DNA from: Propionibacterium cyclohexanicum
GTDB taxonomy: Bacteria; Actinomycetota; Actinomycetes; Propionibacteriales; Propionibacteriaceae
DNA: 45,093 bases
Assembly (NCBI RefSeq): GCF_900111365.1
Contig: NZ_FOGZ01000024.1
Span: 1-45,093, forward strand
Reading direction: 5' to 3'
Shown one piece after another: positions 1 through 8,123 of this stretch. Positions within the stretch are counted from its first letter, which is position 1. Every line of letters begins with the position of its first letter. Position numbers and translations under genes: made by a program. The notes below the pieces were generated by a model. The model saw only the letters and a program-made list of their open reading frames with translations. It was not told the DNA's origin and did not search any database.

Positions 1-42
1 GACAGCGCGCTCACGCAGCGCGGGATCAATCTTCTTCGGCAT
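1..42 (-). CDS. Transposase OrfA N-terminus (partial, runs off the left edge)
   Basis: Only the first 14 codons lie in the window, reading MPKKIDPALRERAV. This matches the usual opening of OrfA (helix-turn-helix subunit) of IS3-family elements in actinobacteria, from memory. The ATG at 42 is preceded on the minus strand by GGAAGGA at good spacing, so the start is well supported. The rest of the gene and any terminal repeat lie outside. It suggests an insertion sequence just left of the window. The family assignment rests on 14 residues. Confidence 0.55.
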   Translation of the reverse strand, partial: MPKKIDPALRERAV

Positions 43-60
43 GACATCTATCCTTCCAAC

Positions 61-2451
61 TCACAAGGATGCGGCATCAAACCTGGGGCGCTTCACATAG
101 GTGGACCGCAGATACGGGCTGCGTGCCGGATCGAAGTCTGGGTTTGCCGGATTGTTGGCCCAGCCCAGACCCCATGTGCCGTCCGGGCCAGTGCAGGACG
201 CCGAGGGCGTGCACCCCGAGGTGTTCCCGAAGGCCGCGGTCGGCTCCACACCCGAGTTGTAGGCCCACGCCGCCAGATACCAGTTCTCCAAGTATTGTGG
301 GTCTCCGTTGTTCGCCGTGATCCCCGCGTCACTCAACTGGTTCCACACGTTCTCCAAAATCTCCAGGCCCGCCGCGACGTTCTCCTCGTAATCCGTAGCC
401 ACCTTCATCTGCCCGTGAGCCGAGATCCACGTCTGATCTGTTGTCATCCCATCGGTGACTTGCGAGATTCCGTAGCCACAATCCGCATCCGGGTAGTCGA
501 TCGTGGAGATCGAATCTCCCGCCCCATAATAATTCGCGATCAATGGGTCCCCCGCGATCCCCGGCAGGGCATGCCACGATGCCTGGTTGAAATTCGATTC
601 CTGCGCCTCGATCGCCAGCATCACCGAGCGCGGCACACTATTCCACCCATCACCGGTCGGGTTCTCCACAGCAATCGGCGGAAAATCCGAACTCGGCTCG
701 TACGACACCAAACCCATGTTCTGGAAGTTTGCCGGCCTGGCGAACTGCCCCACTAGATTCCCCTGCTCCGCCATGTCCGTGGCCCAATCCACCTGCGCAT
801 TCGACGGTTGCATCGCCTGCAACGTCGACGTCAACCGGGGCACAGCACACGTAGGCGTCGCCGACGCCGCCGACATCTGCGTCCCTGCCACCGCATCACG
901 CGCCTCGACTTTCACCCCCGGCGACGATGGGTTCGTGGTCAACGACGAGGAGCCGGGGACAGACGACGCTGGGGACGAACTCGCACTCGACGATGTGGCA
1001 GATGAGGCAGATGCCGTTCCCGACGCCGGCGAGCTGGTAGGCCCGGACGGCACGGCCGTGGATGCCACCGCCGGAGTCAGCGGGCCCGTCTGCTGAGTCA
1101 CGGCGATCTGCGCATCGCCTGTCCCGACCTTGGCAGGATGTGAGGGTAACGACCGCGCCGGTGCCGCGCCCTGCCCGTCCGGCTGGGCTCCCGTTGAGTT
1201 CGATGAGCTTTGGTCCGATGAGGGCGTCGATGCGCTCACCTGCGCATTCGCAGCTGTGAACACCGTGTGAGTCGACATGGACTCGACCAGCGATGCGTCC
1301 GCGCCCCTCGCCTGTGCCTGCGCCGCCGTCTGAGGAGCACCGCCCTGCCCCACCTCGGATGTCGAGGGGCCGAACTCCGCGGCTCCTGACAAGGACACCA
1401 CCCGCGCACCCAACGGCAAGCTGGTCTTGCCGAGCGACGAAATGGATGCGTCGCTGCTCTGGGCACCCACCACCCGGTTTCGGCCCCCAGAACCCGCGAA
1501 CAGGCCCACAGAACTGACCGGACCCGACCCGACCTTGCGCGCCGACCCACCTGACTCGTGCCACACACCTGCGGTCTTGTTGGCCTGCTCAACCGTCAAA
1601 TAATCCGTACCGCCCTCAGCATTCGCCCGCAGCCCATATGCGGCACCATCCGTGTCAGCGACCTTGCGGACCCCCACCGGTTTGCTCACCGACCCGCCCG
1701 CCGGCACCGACACCACCGATGACGCCAGCGCGCCCACCGGCCCTTTCGCGGTAGGGACCACCGAAGTCACCTGACCGCTCACCACCGACTGCTGCTCCGT
1801 CTTGCCTGATGACAAGTCGAACTCCAACACCTGGGTGACCTGCTCCGACGGCCCAAGAGCTGCCGTGAACACTGCATCGTCGCCGATGCCGCACCCCGGG
1901 GTGTGATACATCAACGCCACGCCGGACGCCAGCGCTGTCACCGCGCCCGACGCCACATTCACCGCATACGCGTACGCACCCCGGTCCCGTGACACATTGT
2001 CATTGATCGCGTCCCCAGGAAGCACCGCCACAGCGATGTATTTCCCGTCATCGCTGGCGCACTGATACCCGTACCACGTCTGCTCATCCAAACCCGCCGG
2101 GCGAATCAGCGCCACATCACGCCACGCGAATCCGGACCCGGATTGCGCGACGCGCACGTGATACCCGTCGGACGACCCAGCTCCGTCGACAGCCAGATCG
2201 CCATCAGTATTGAAATCACCCGGGGCTGCAGCACTTGGGTTTGCCTCGGATGACGCGTGTCCGGGTGCAGCAGAGGCTGGCGGCTGGAAAGCTGCCACGA
2301 CCATTGCCACCGCCAGGAGAGGAACGAGGATGGGGCGCACATCGAAGCGTCCCGCGCCCTTCCTACAACGTTCTCCCGACGGGAGATCACACTCCGCATT
2401 CCCGCCATCCACCAGTCCGCGACCCATGACACGACCCTTCGACCGAACCAC
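61..2451 (-). CDS. Large secreted protein with C-terminal lytic-transglycosylase-like domain
   Basis: A 796-residue exported protein. Residues 1-62 form a long signal sequence with a hydrophobic core (LVPLLAVAMVVAAF) ending at ASA/APG. Residues about 75-380 could be a beta-rich or propeller-like region; I do not recognise it. Residues about 380-560 are a Ser/Ala/Thr/Pro/Gln-rich linker typical of wall-spanning segments. Residues about 590-780 resemble a lysozyme-like SLT fold: AIEAQESNFNQ supplies the catalytic Glu, followed by YGISQVTDGM and AAWAYNSGVE. It probably cleaves or remodels peptidoglycan outside the membrane. The start at 2451 is the first codon of the frame; an internal ATG eight codons in is an alternative. 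It is monocistronic on this evidence. Confidence 0.75.
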   Translation of the reverse strand: MVRSKGRVMGRGLVDGGNAECDLPSGERCRKGAGRFDVRPILVPLLAVAMVVAAFQPPASAAPGHASSEANPSAAAPGDFNTDGDLAVDGAGSSDGYHVRVAQSGSGFAWRDVALIRPAGLDEQTWYGYQCASDDGKYIAVAVLPGDAINDNVSRDRGAYAYAVNVASGAVTALASGVALMYHTPGCGIGDDAVFTAALGPSEQVTQVLEFDLSSGKTEQQSVVSGQVTSVVPTAKGPVGALASSVVSVPAGGSVSKPVGVRKVADTDGAAYGLRANAEGGTDYLTVEQANKTAGVWHESGGSARKVGSGPVSSVGLFAGSGGRNRVVGAQSSDASISSLGKTSLPLGARVVSLSGAAEFGPSTSEVGQGGAPQTAAQAQARGADASLVESMSTHTVFTAANAQVSASTPSSDQSSSNSTGAQPDGQGAAPARSLPSHPAKVGTGDAQIAVTQQTGPLTPAVASTAVPSGPTSSPASGTASASSATSSSASSSPASSVPGSSSLTTNPSSPGVKVEARDAVAGTQMSAASATPTCAVPRLTSTLQAMQPSNAQVDWATDMAEQGNLVGQFARPANFQNMGLVSYEPSSDFPPIAVENPTGDGWNSVPRSVMLAIEAQESNFNQASWHALPGIAGDPLIANYYGAGDSISTIDYPDADCGYGISQVTDGMTTDQTWISAHGQMKVATDYEENVAAGLEILENVWNQLSDAGITANNGDPQYLENWYLAAWAYNSGVEPTAAFGNTSGCTPSASCTGPDGTWGLGWANNPANPDFDPARSPYLRSTYVKRPRFDAASL

Positions 2452-2681
2452 ACATCAGATATGTCGGACAGCAGGACCAGGCCGGCCAGACGCGGCAGAC
2501 AACCAATACACCGACATGGGCACGCTACGCCCCCGAACACCCCTGTCGACCGAGGATCACATTCTGCGGGAGCCCCGGAGATGACATTTCAGGAAACAGA
2601 TCATGGACGCACGGTGCCAAATACCTCCAGCAGCACAGGTCGTCGCGGCGCATGCCGTGGTCGGGTCAGGCCGTAGTCGGG

Positions 2682-3566
2682 TCAGGTGAGCAGGCCGATC
2701 CCTATACCTATGAACAGCCCGACTGCCCAGAGCAGCTCCCCCTGTCCGGTGGCCTTGAGCGTGGCGACCAAGTCCATCCCCGTGGCGCCGGCCAGCAATG
2801 ATCGGCAGGCCGGCGCGAGCAGGACCAGCGCGACAAGCGCCAATAGGGCCCACCAGGTGGTCAATGCGGCGACGGCGAGTGCGCACACCACACAGAGCAA
2901 GACGATCGCCACGTAGAGCCAGCGCGTTGCCCGGTCGCCGAGTCTGGTCTCCAGGGTGCGTTTGCCGGCGGCAGTGTCGCTGGCGATGTCGCGCAGATTG
3001 TTCGTCACGAGCACCGCACAGGCCAGCAACCCAATCCCGCAGGCACTCGCCCAGCCCGCGGCGGGTACCCGACCCAGTTGCAGATAGACAGTGCCACCGA
3101 CAGCGACCAGGCCGAAGAAAACGAAGACGAAGATCTCGCCGAGACCGAGGTACCCGTAAGGATGACGTCCCCCGGTGTAGAACCAGGCGGCGAGGACGCA
3201 GGCAACGCCGACCACAAGCAGCCACCAGTATCCGGTGATCGACACCGCCGCCAGGCCGGCCAGGCCGGCCATCCCGAAACAGCCCAGAGCGGCATTGCGC
3301 ACCGTGCGGGGATCCGCTGCGCCCGAACCCACCAGCCGTTGCGGGCCAACTCTGTTGTCGTCGGCGCCGCGCACCCCGTCGGAGTAGTCGTTGGCGAAGT
3401 TCACGCCAACCACCAGTGCCAAGGCCACGACCAGGCACAACACAGCGACACCAGGATCGAATTGCCCATACCACCAGGCGATGGCGGTGCCGGCCAGGAC
3501 CGGAGAGATCCCGGTGGGCAGCGTCCGAGGACGGGCGCCCTCCAGCCATTCCGCAGCAGTCGCCAT
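2682..3566 (-). CDS. menA: 1,4-dihydroxy-2-naphthoate polyprenyltransferase (MenA)
   Basis: A 294-residue UbiA-superfamily integral membrane prenyltransferase that attaches the polyprenyl tail to 1,4-dihydroxy-2-naphthoate, making demethylmenaquinone. The N-terminus (WLEGARPRTLPTGISPVLAG) and the Mg-diphosphate motif NFANDYSDGVRGADD (NDxxD, about residues 55-70) are diagnostic. About eight or nine hydrophobic segments follow. The frame stays open 47 codons further upstream, but the ATG at 3566 has GAAGAGGG before it and gives the family's usual length. No other men genes are next to it. The other UbiA protein in this window (9718-10629) belongs to the carotenoid operon and should not be confused with it. 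Confidence 0.9.
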   Translation of the reverse strand: MATAAEWLEGARPRTLPTGISPVLAGTAIAWWYGQFDPGVAVLCLVVALALVVGVNFANDYSDGVRGADDNRVGPQRLVGSGAADPRTVRNAALGCFGMAGLAGLAAVSITGYWWLLVVGVACVLAAWFYTGGRHPYGYLGLGEIFVFVFFGLVAVGGTVYLQLGRVPAAGWASACGIGLLACAVLVTNNLRDIASDTAAGKRTLETRLGDRATRWLYVAIVLLCVVCALAVAALTTWWALLALVALVLLAPACRSLLAGATGMDLVATLKATGQGELLWAVGLFIGIGIGLLT

Positions 3567-3593
3567 GAGGCCCTCTTCCGTCCAGTACTCACG

Positions 3594-3755
3594 ATGTCCG
3601 AGCCGATCTTGCCACGGAGCACCCGAGATCGCTTCTGGACGACCGCCCAGGCGGGACATCTCAGCTTGATGGTGAATGAGGTCGAGCCAATGTATCTGGC
3701 GGCACACTTCGCCAGCGCAGTCACGAGGTCCCGATCTCCTCCACCCAGCGGGTGA
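3594..3755 (+). pseudogene. Possible frameshifted 5' part of the 3752-4561 gene
   Basis: An open frame begins MSEPILPRSTRDRFW at 3594 and ends at a TGA at 3753-3755. The frame of the downstream gene is open from 3680, so the two overlap for about 75 bp and a one-base change there would fuse them into a protein of about 320 residues. No strong ribosome binding site precedes 3594, and menA starts only 28 bp away in the opposite direction. I do not recognise the sequence. It may equally be chance coding. Confidence 0.25.
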
Positions 3756-4561
3756 TCCTGGCCCTTCGCAGGATGAACGAGCTCCGCGGAATCACTCCGC
3801 GCGGTAACGACGTGCGCGAGCCAGGGCACCGTGACGAGTGGGAGGCAGCCCAGAAGGTGCACCACGCCTGCCTGAATGCATTGGACATTATTGTCGACTA
3901 CTCCCTCATGTTTCATACTTACTGGGATCTCGATGCGATCGACTCACACGCAATAATCCTCAGTCTCGAACAGAAAACTATCCGGGCCACCCTCAGGCAG
4001 AAGAGCGATTATTCCAGGAGAGGTCCAGAAGAGTGGTCCGCTTTCGTCTTCAGGCCCTGTCAAATTACTCGTGTGGCGGACATCGACCTCGATCCCAATC
4101 GAGCTCGGGCTAGTAGGCAAACCGCGGTTGCCGCGGGAGCGGTGGTGCTTGCTGTTGCAACGGTTGTCGCGACGGCCAGTATTCTCGGGTCCGGTGCGGA
4201 CGTAGGGATCGGTGCGGGTGAGGTCGCACTCGGAAAACTCGGAGCCGACCTCGCCGAGGACGAGGAAGTTGCATCCAGCGCCGCACAGGCTGCGCGCCTC
4301 GCTGAAGAGTTTGGCACCCATGAAGTGATGGGTGAAGAGAGTGTTGGACGCGCAATTGCAGGGAATGGCTCCAGAAGAACGATTGATGACATAGACCGTT
4401 TGACTAATGTGTTTGGAGGAGATGAGGAGGATTGGTCTACGATGTCTTCAGAAAGTCATAACTTTTCTGGAAGGGGGTCAATTCAAGCTCATTGGTATGA
4501 GAATGTGGAAACTGGATGTCGGTACGATGCAAGAATTAAGACGGGCAATCAATATAAATGA
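3752..4561 (+). CDS. Putative polymorphic-toxin C-terminal protein (orphan tip)
   Basis: A 269-residue ORF with a GTG start at 3752; the ATG at 3773 is an alternative. Residues 123-145 are a strongly hydrophobic Ala/Val segment (AVAAGAVVLAVATVVATASI) followed by a Gly-rich stretch. Nearly the same stretch sits just after an RHS core remnant 1.2 kb downstream, so this region is the pre-toxin linker of an RHS-type protein. The last 40 residues (W...SSESHNFSGRG, then HWYENVETGCRYDARIK) resemble small toxin domains at the ends of actinobacterial RHS proteins, as I recall them. The N-terminal 115 residues are unfamiliar. The coding sequence overlaps the next gene by ATGA, as toxin and immunity genes often do. 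The toxin call is inference. Codon use becomes AT-rich from about 4330. Confidence 0.5.
   Translation: MILALRRMNELRGITPRGNDVREPGHRDEWEAAQKVHHACLNALDIIVDYSLMFHTYWDLDAIDSHAIILSLEQKTIRATLRQKSDYSRRGPEEWSAFVFRPCQITRVADIDLDPNRARASRQTAVAAGAVVLAVATVVATASILGSGADVGIGAGEVALGKLGADLAEDEEVASSAAQAARLAEEFGTHEVMGEESVGRAIAGNGSRRTIDDIDRLTNVFGGDEEDWSTMSSESHNFSGRGSIQAHWYENVETGCRYDARIKTGNQYK
4119..4243 (+). repeat. 125-bp direct repeat, copy 1 (hydrophobic linker)
   Basis: By eye 120 of 125 bases match 5303-5427, at a constant offset of 1184 bp. The differences are five transitions. In both copies it encodes the Ala/Val-rich hydrophobic segment and the ADVGIGAGEVALGKLG run that precede the variable tip. Confidence 0.9.
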
Positions 4562-5091
4562 ATGTTGATTTAAATTGGCTCATGGCTGTCGCAGAATATT
4601 TCACACATCAAACTGACCGATCCAAAGTCGCTCATGCCTCGGAGGAATGGTTGAGGTGTGATGCGGCGCCGGAGAAGCTGGTAGAACTTATTGACATGGC
4701 CTCAGATGATACTACCTCCTCGCACGACATTGAAGATTCCATTGATCAGGTCATCGTGAGTGTCGGCCAGCCAGTGCTTGAATACGCGGACTACTTCTGG
4801 GTTCTAGCCCTTGGGTTGGCATTAAACCTTGTCAGGCTTGATGAGTATCATCTCGCAGAGTTCTTTGCGATCGGGTTTACGCGACTAAAAGTGGGAGGAG
4901 ATCTCTTCGGGGGATATCTCGCCGATACCCTTTATATTGATGATGGATTACCAAGAGAACGAATCATTAGGAGAATTAGAAGGGAGTTTGATTTAGACCG
5001 CACAGAAATCATTGAAGTCGCTAGTGAATGGTTTTCTCGCGCTCAGGGAAAGGGTTGGGTACTAGAAGTTATAGTCCGTGGGGTGCTGTGA
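4558..5091 (+). CDS. Candidate immunity protein for the upstream toxin
   Basis: A 177-residue soluble, acidic, mostly helical protein that I do not recognise. Its ATG at 4558 overlaps the stop of the preceding ORF (ATGA), implying translational coupling. The region has clearly lower GC than the surrounding genes, a usual mark of toxin-immunity cassettes acquired by transfer. Gene order (putative toxin tip, then a small acidic partner, then a displaced RHS remnant) is the only basis for the immunity role. An unrelated regulator or a phage-derived protein cannot be excluded. Confidence 0.5.
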   Translation: MNVDLNWLMAVAEYFTHQTDRSKVAHASEEWLRCDAAPEKLVELIDMASDDTTSSHDIEDSIDQVIVSVGQPVLEYADYFWVLALGLALNLVRLDEYHLAEFFAIGFTRLKVGGDLFGGYLADTLYIDDGLPRERIIRRIRREFDLDRTEIIEVASEWFSRAQGKGWVLEVIVRGVL

Positions 5092-5109
5092 CTGCCCACA
5101 GTGGTGCCG

Positions 5110-5575
5110 CGTCGACGTCGGTTTTGTTCGCCGGGGCGTATAGGAATGCGGAGACCGAGCTGTTGTATGTGCAGGCCCGCCACGACGGCCCGGCCTTCCT
5201 CACCATCGACGCCATCGGGGCGCTAACCGGGCAGGCGTATGTGTACACCGGCGGATGATCCCCTCAACAAGACAGGCCCCACCGGACTGTGGACGTGGAA
5301 GGAAACCGCGGTTGTCGCGGGAGCGGTGGTGCTTGCTGTTGCAGCGGTTGTCGCGGCGGCCAGTATTCTCGGGTCCAGTGCGGACGTAGGGATCGGTGCG
5401 GGTGAGGTCGCACTCGGAAAACTTGGACTGACCTCGCGGAAGACGCCGCGGAAAATACCGCCGAGGAGGCGGCAACTGATGTCGCAGCCCGGCGAGTGTA
5501 CCTCCGTCAGAGTGTCCGGCAGACCGTTCAATCTCGAGCCGAATCGCGAACTACGACCTCTCTGGGTTATTCGGT
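5110..5575 (+). pseudogene. RHS-core remnant with pre-toxin linker, frameshifted
   Basis: One frame reads YRNAETELLYVQARHDGP, then FLTIDAIGALTGQAYVYTGG, and stops at 5258. The continuation DPLNKTGPTGLWTWKE is in the next frame. Together they match the well-known RHS repeat-associated core signature (YxDxETGLxYxRARxYDP...FxxxDP...NPxxxxDPTG), with the expected YDP partly lost. The 125-bp linker repeat follows. A further one-base shift near 5427 would restore DLAEDAAENTAEEAATDVAA, parallel to DLAEDEEVASSAAQAA in the upstream copy. At least two frameshifts and no N-terminal RHS repeats show a displaced, dead toxin module. Confidence 0.75.
5303..5427 (+). repeat. 125-bp direct repeat, copy 2
   Basis: Partner of 4119-4243. 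It lies directly after the RHS core remnant, in the same orientation, so the pair brackets the toxin tip and its candidate immunity gene. Confidence 0.9.
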
Positions 5576-5728
5576 AGGGGCCTCTTGGCCTGCTCGCCAC
5601 AGGAGTTGGCAGGGTCCGGACGCCGGCAGGGCAGCCGACCCGGGCTGGCCCCACCATGCAGATCTGGGCTCGACGCCGGGCCGCCCGGCACCGAGTGGCA
5701 CGAGACCAAGTGACACTAGACTTGGTGC

Positions 5729-5974
5729 ATGGCACGTGTCCTCCTCGTGATCGTGCTGCTTGCGCTCACGATCTACGCCGTCGTCGATCTGGTCCAGACC
5801 GACGACGCCGACATGCCCGCCATGCCGAAATGGATGTGGGCCATGGTGGTCATCGTCATCCCGGTGGTCGGACCGCTTGCCTGGATCCTCATCGGACGTT
5901 TCGGGCTCGCCACGCCGCGAAGCCCCGGCGAGCTGCCGCCGGACGATGACGAGGAGTGGCTCCACAAACTCTGA
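5729..5974 (+). CDS. PLDc_N-domain small membrane protein
   Basis: An 81-residue protein with two hydrophobic helices (residues 3-20 and about 34-54), joined by a short acidic loop, and a charged C-terminal tail. The segment MWAMVVIVIPVVGPLAWILIGR is typical of the phospholipase D/nuclease N-terminal (PLDc_N) domain that often occurs alone in actinobacteria. Its function is unknown; it is not itself a nuclease. ATG at 5729. It is followed after about 160 bp by the co-oriented PRC-barrel gene. Confidence 0.8.
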   Translation: MARVLLVIVLLALTIYAVVDLVQTDDADMPAMPKWMWAMVVIVIPVVGPLAWILIGRFGLATPRSPGELPPDDDEEWLHKL

Positions 5975-6131
5975 TTTCTCCCCGACGCCTCCCCGCATCG
6001 GTGTCCCCATCAGTATGGTGGCAACGGACCCACGCAGCGATCGGCAAGGAAACCTGAGCGCTGGCGCGGTGCACTACGGAGGAGCACGGCCCGTCGCCTG
6101 TGGACGGCCTGCCCGGCGGAAAGGACAGCCC

Positions 6132-6509
6132 ATGGCGGATGAGAACTACGACGATCTGTACAACTCCGATGTCGTCGACCGGGACGGCAAGAAGATCGGC
6201 GGGGTGGGCCAGGTCTACCTGGACGACAAGAACGGTCACCCCACCTGGGTGACCGTGAAGACCGGCCTGTTCGGCACCAAGGAGAACTTCGTGCCCCTCG
6301 CCCACGCCGACATCGGCAGCGGGCGCATCCGCGTCCCCTACCCCGAAGCAACCGTCAAGGATGCCCCCACGATCGACCCGGACCGCCATCTGGACGCCGA
6401 CGAGGAGGCCGACCTGTACAAGTACTACGGGATCGCGACGCTGGCACCCGATTCCGAACCCGACGAGGAGGAACCCGGCCACTCCGATGACCCCGGGACG
6501 CAGGCCTGA
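6132..6509 (+). CDS. PRC-barrel domain protein
   Basis: A 125-residue cytoplasmic protein. Residues about 6-75 are a PRC-barrel (SDVVDRDGKKIGGVGQVYLDD, TWVTVKTGLFGTKENFVPL), and the rest is an acidic tail rich in Asp and Glu. PRC-barrels occur in RimM and photosynthetic reaction-centre subunits; the stand-alone actinobacterial forms are often stress-induced, and their partner is not known. The ATG at 6132 has AAAGGAC at correct spacing. The frame extends upstream, but that part has no start with a comparable ribosome binding site. Confidence 0.85.
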   Translation: MADENYDDLYNSDVVDRDGKKIGGVGQVYLDDKNGHPTWVTVKTGLFGTKENFVPLAHADIGSGRIRVPYPEATVKDAPTIDPDRHLDADEEADLYKYYGIATLAPDSEPDEEEPGHSDDPGTQA

Positions 6510-6518
6510 GGCAGGTGT

Positions 6519-6983
6519 TCAGCAGCCGAAGTCGACGATCTCATCGGCGTCCATCTGGCCCTGGGGCCACACGGCTCGCACGATTCCGGCTGCCGCCAGC
6601 GCCTTGCGGCAGCCCGGGCACGGCTGGTCGGTGATGTAGGCGGTGGCTCCCTTCGTGTCGCGGGTGGCGAACAGCAGCGCATTCACCTCGGCGTGGATCG
6701 CGATGCAGAAGCCCGGTGTGCCGGGGCGGTCATAGTCGCCCAAGCCGGGAACCTCGTCATAGCGCAGCCGGCCCCGCGGGCAGGCCCCCTCGAGGCAATC
6801 GGGCCGACCCGGTGCGGCACCGTTGTAGCCAGTGGCGATGATGCGGTGATCGGATCCGACGAGCACGGCTCCCACCTTGCGGCGGGTGCACTTCGCCCTC
6901 GCCGAGACCGCCTGCGCGATGCCGAGGAAGTACTCGTCCCAGCCAGGGACTGTCAGCGCCGATCCGGCCGCAATGATCGCCAT
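6519..6983 (-). CDS. Deoxycytidylate (dCMP) deaminase family protein
   Basis: A 154-residue zinc deaminase of the ComEB/dCMP deaminase family, converting dCMP to dUMP for thymidylate synthesis. The catalytic HAEVNA (His ligand, proton-shuttling Glu) and PCPGC (two Cys ligands) motifs are present. The N-terminal WDEYFLGIAQAVSARAKCTRRKVGAVLV is the family opening. The start at 6983 gives a plausible length. It converges tail-to-tail on the PRC-barrel gene, with only 9 bp between stops. Free cytidine specificity is less likely given the dCMP-type N-terminus. Confidence 0.88.
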   Translation of the reverse strand: MAIIAAGSALTVPGWDEYFLGIAQAVSARAKCTRRKVGAVLVGSDHRIIATGYNGAAPGRPDCLEGACPRGRLRYDEVPGLGDYDRPGTPGFCIAIHAEVNALLFATRDTKGATAYITDQPCPGCRKALAAAGIVRAVWPQGQMDADEIVDFGC

Positions 6984-7095
6984 GCGCTCAGCCTAGCCAT
7001 GCACCCAGCTGCCTCGGCGACCCAATCGGCCCGCCCTCGGGCAGCGCCCCCGCACCTGCGGCAAGGCCCCAGACATTACAGCGGGGATGGTGGCC

Positions 7096-8016
7096 TCATA
7101 CGTCGTCGATGTCCTCGTAGGACTTCGGATCGCTCTTCGGCTCGAGATGCACCGAGACCCGAAGGTCGGGTTCCACGAGCACCAGGGCGTCGATGACGTC
7201 TTCCGCAAGATCGTGGCCACGCTTGACGGTCCACTCATCGGGTACCAGCATGTGCATCTCCATGAACCGATGGTTCCCGGACTCCCGGGTGCGCACCGCA
7301 TGAAAATCGGCGTCCCCGGTGCTGCGATAGCGGTCGAGAACCTCAGCGATCTTGGCCTCGACATCGGGTGGCAGCGCAATGTCCATAAGGCCCTCCACGG
7401 AGTGATGGACGAGCCGGTAGCCGATCCAGATGATGTTGAGACCGGCCAGGATCGCCACCACCGGGTCGAGAATCTGCACCCCGGTCACCATCACCAGACC
7501 CACCCCGACAAGCACGGCGACCGAGGTGACGACATCTGTCAGCAGATGGCGCCCGTCGGCGACCAGGGTTGCGGAACGCCGCCTCCTGCCCTGGGACAGC
7601 AGCACCATGCCAACCACGCCATTGATCACCGAGGCCACCATCGACACGGCCAGGCCGACTCCCAGGCGTTCGGGCATCCGCGGATTCGCGATGCGCTCCA
7701 CACCGGTGTAGATGATGAACATGGCAGCGACGAAGATCATTGTGCCCTCGACGGCCGCCGAGAAGTACTCCGCCTTGGAGTGGCCGAACTGATGGTTGTC
7801 GTCGGGTGGCTTGATGCTCACCTTGAGGGCGAAGAGCGCCACGACGGCCGCGACGAGATTGACCAGCGACTCGAGGGCGTCCGAGAGCAGGCCGACCGAT
7901 CCGGTGGTCCAGGCAGCCCAGGATTTCAGTCCGATCGTTGCGAGTGCCGCGGCGATGGACAGCCAGGCAAACTTGCTCAGATCGACAGGTTCGGCATAGC
8001 GGGGGGAGCTGCTCAC
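7096..8016 (-). CDS. Cation diffusion facilitator (CDF) metal transporter
   Basis: A 306-residue inner-membrane exporter of divalent cations (Zn, Mn, Fe or Co; not predictable here) driven by proton antiport. Six hydrophobic helices are visible. The metal site appears as SDALESLVN in helix 2 and ADGRHLLTDV in helix 5, and a cytoplasmic C-terminal domain (residues about 205-290) carries His-rich HAVRTRES and MEMHMLVPDE. The frame opens back to 8157, but that would overlap the divergent patatin gene, so the GTG at 8016, just before SSSPRYAEPVD, is the more likely start. Confidence 0.85.
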   Translation of the reverse strand: MSSSPRYAEPVDLSKFAWLSIAAALATIGLKSWAAWTTGSVGLLSDALESLVNLVAAVVALFALKVSIKPPDDNHQFGHSKAEYFSAAVEGTMIFVAAMFIIYTGVERIANPRMPERLGVGLAVSMVASVINGVVGMVLLSQGRRRRSATLVADGRHLLTDVVTSVAVLVGVGLVMVTGVQILDPVVAILAGLNIIWIGYRLVHHSVEGLMDIALPPDVEAKIAEVLDRYRSTGDADFHAVRTRESGNHRFMEMHMLVPDEWTVKRGHDLAEDVIDALVLVEPDLRVSVHLEPKSDPKSYEDIDDV

Positions 8017-8123
8017 GCGGGCAAGTATCTCGCGAACCTCGATCGGCACGCGGGGCTGGCCTCTCGAGACGATCCGTGGATACCGCGTCGTAGGCGCACC
8101 ATCTGCCTGGTTAGGCTTGGCAC

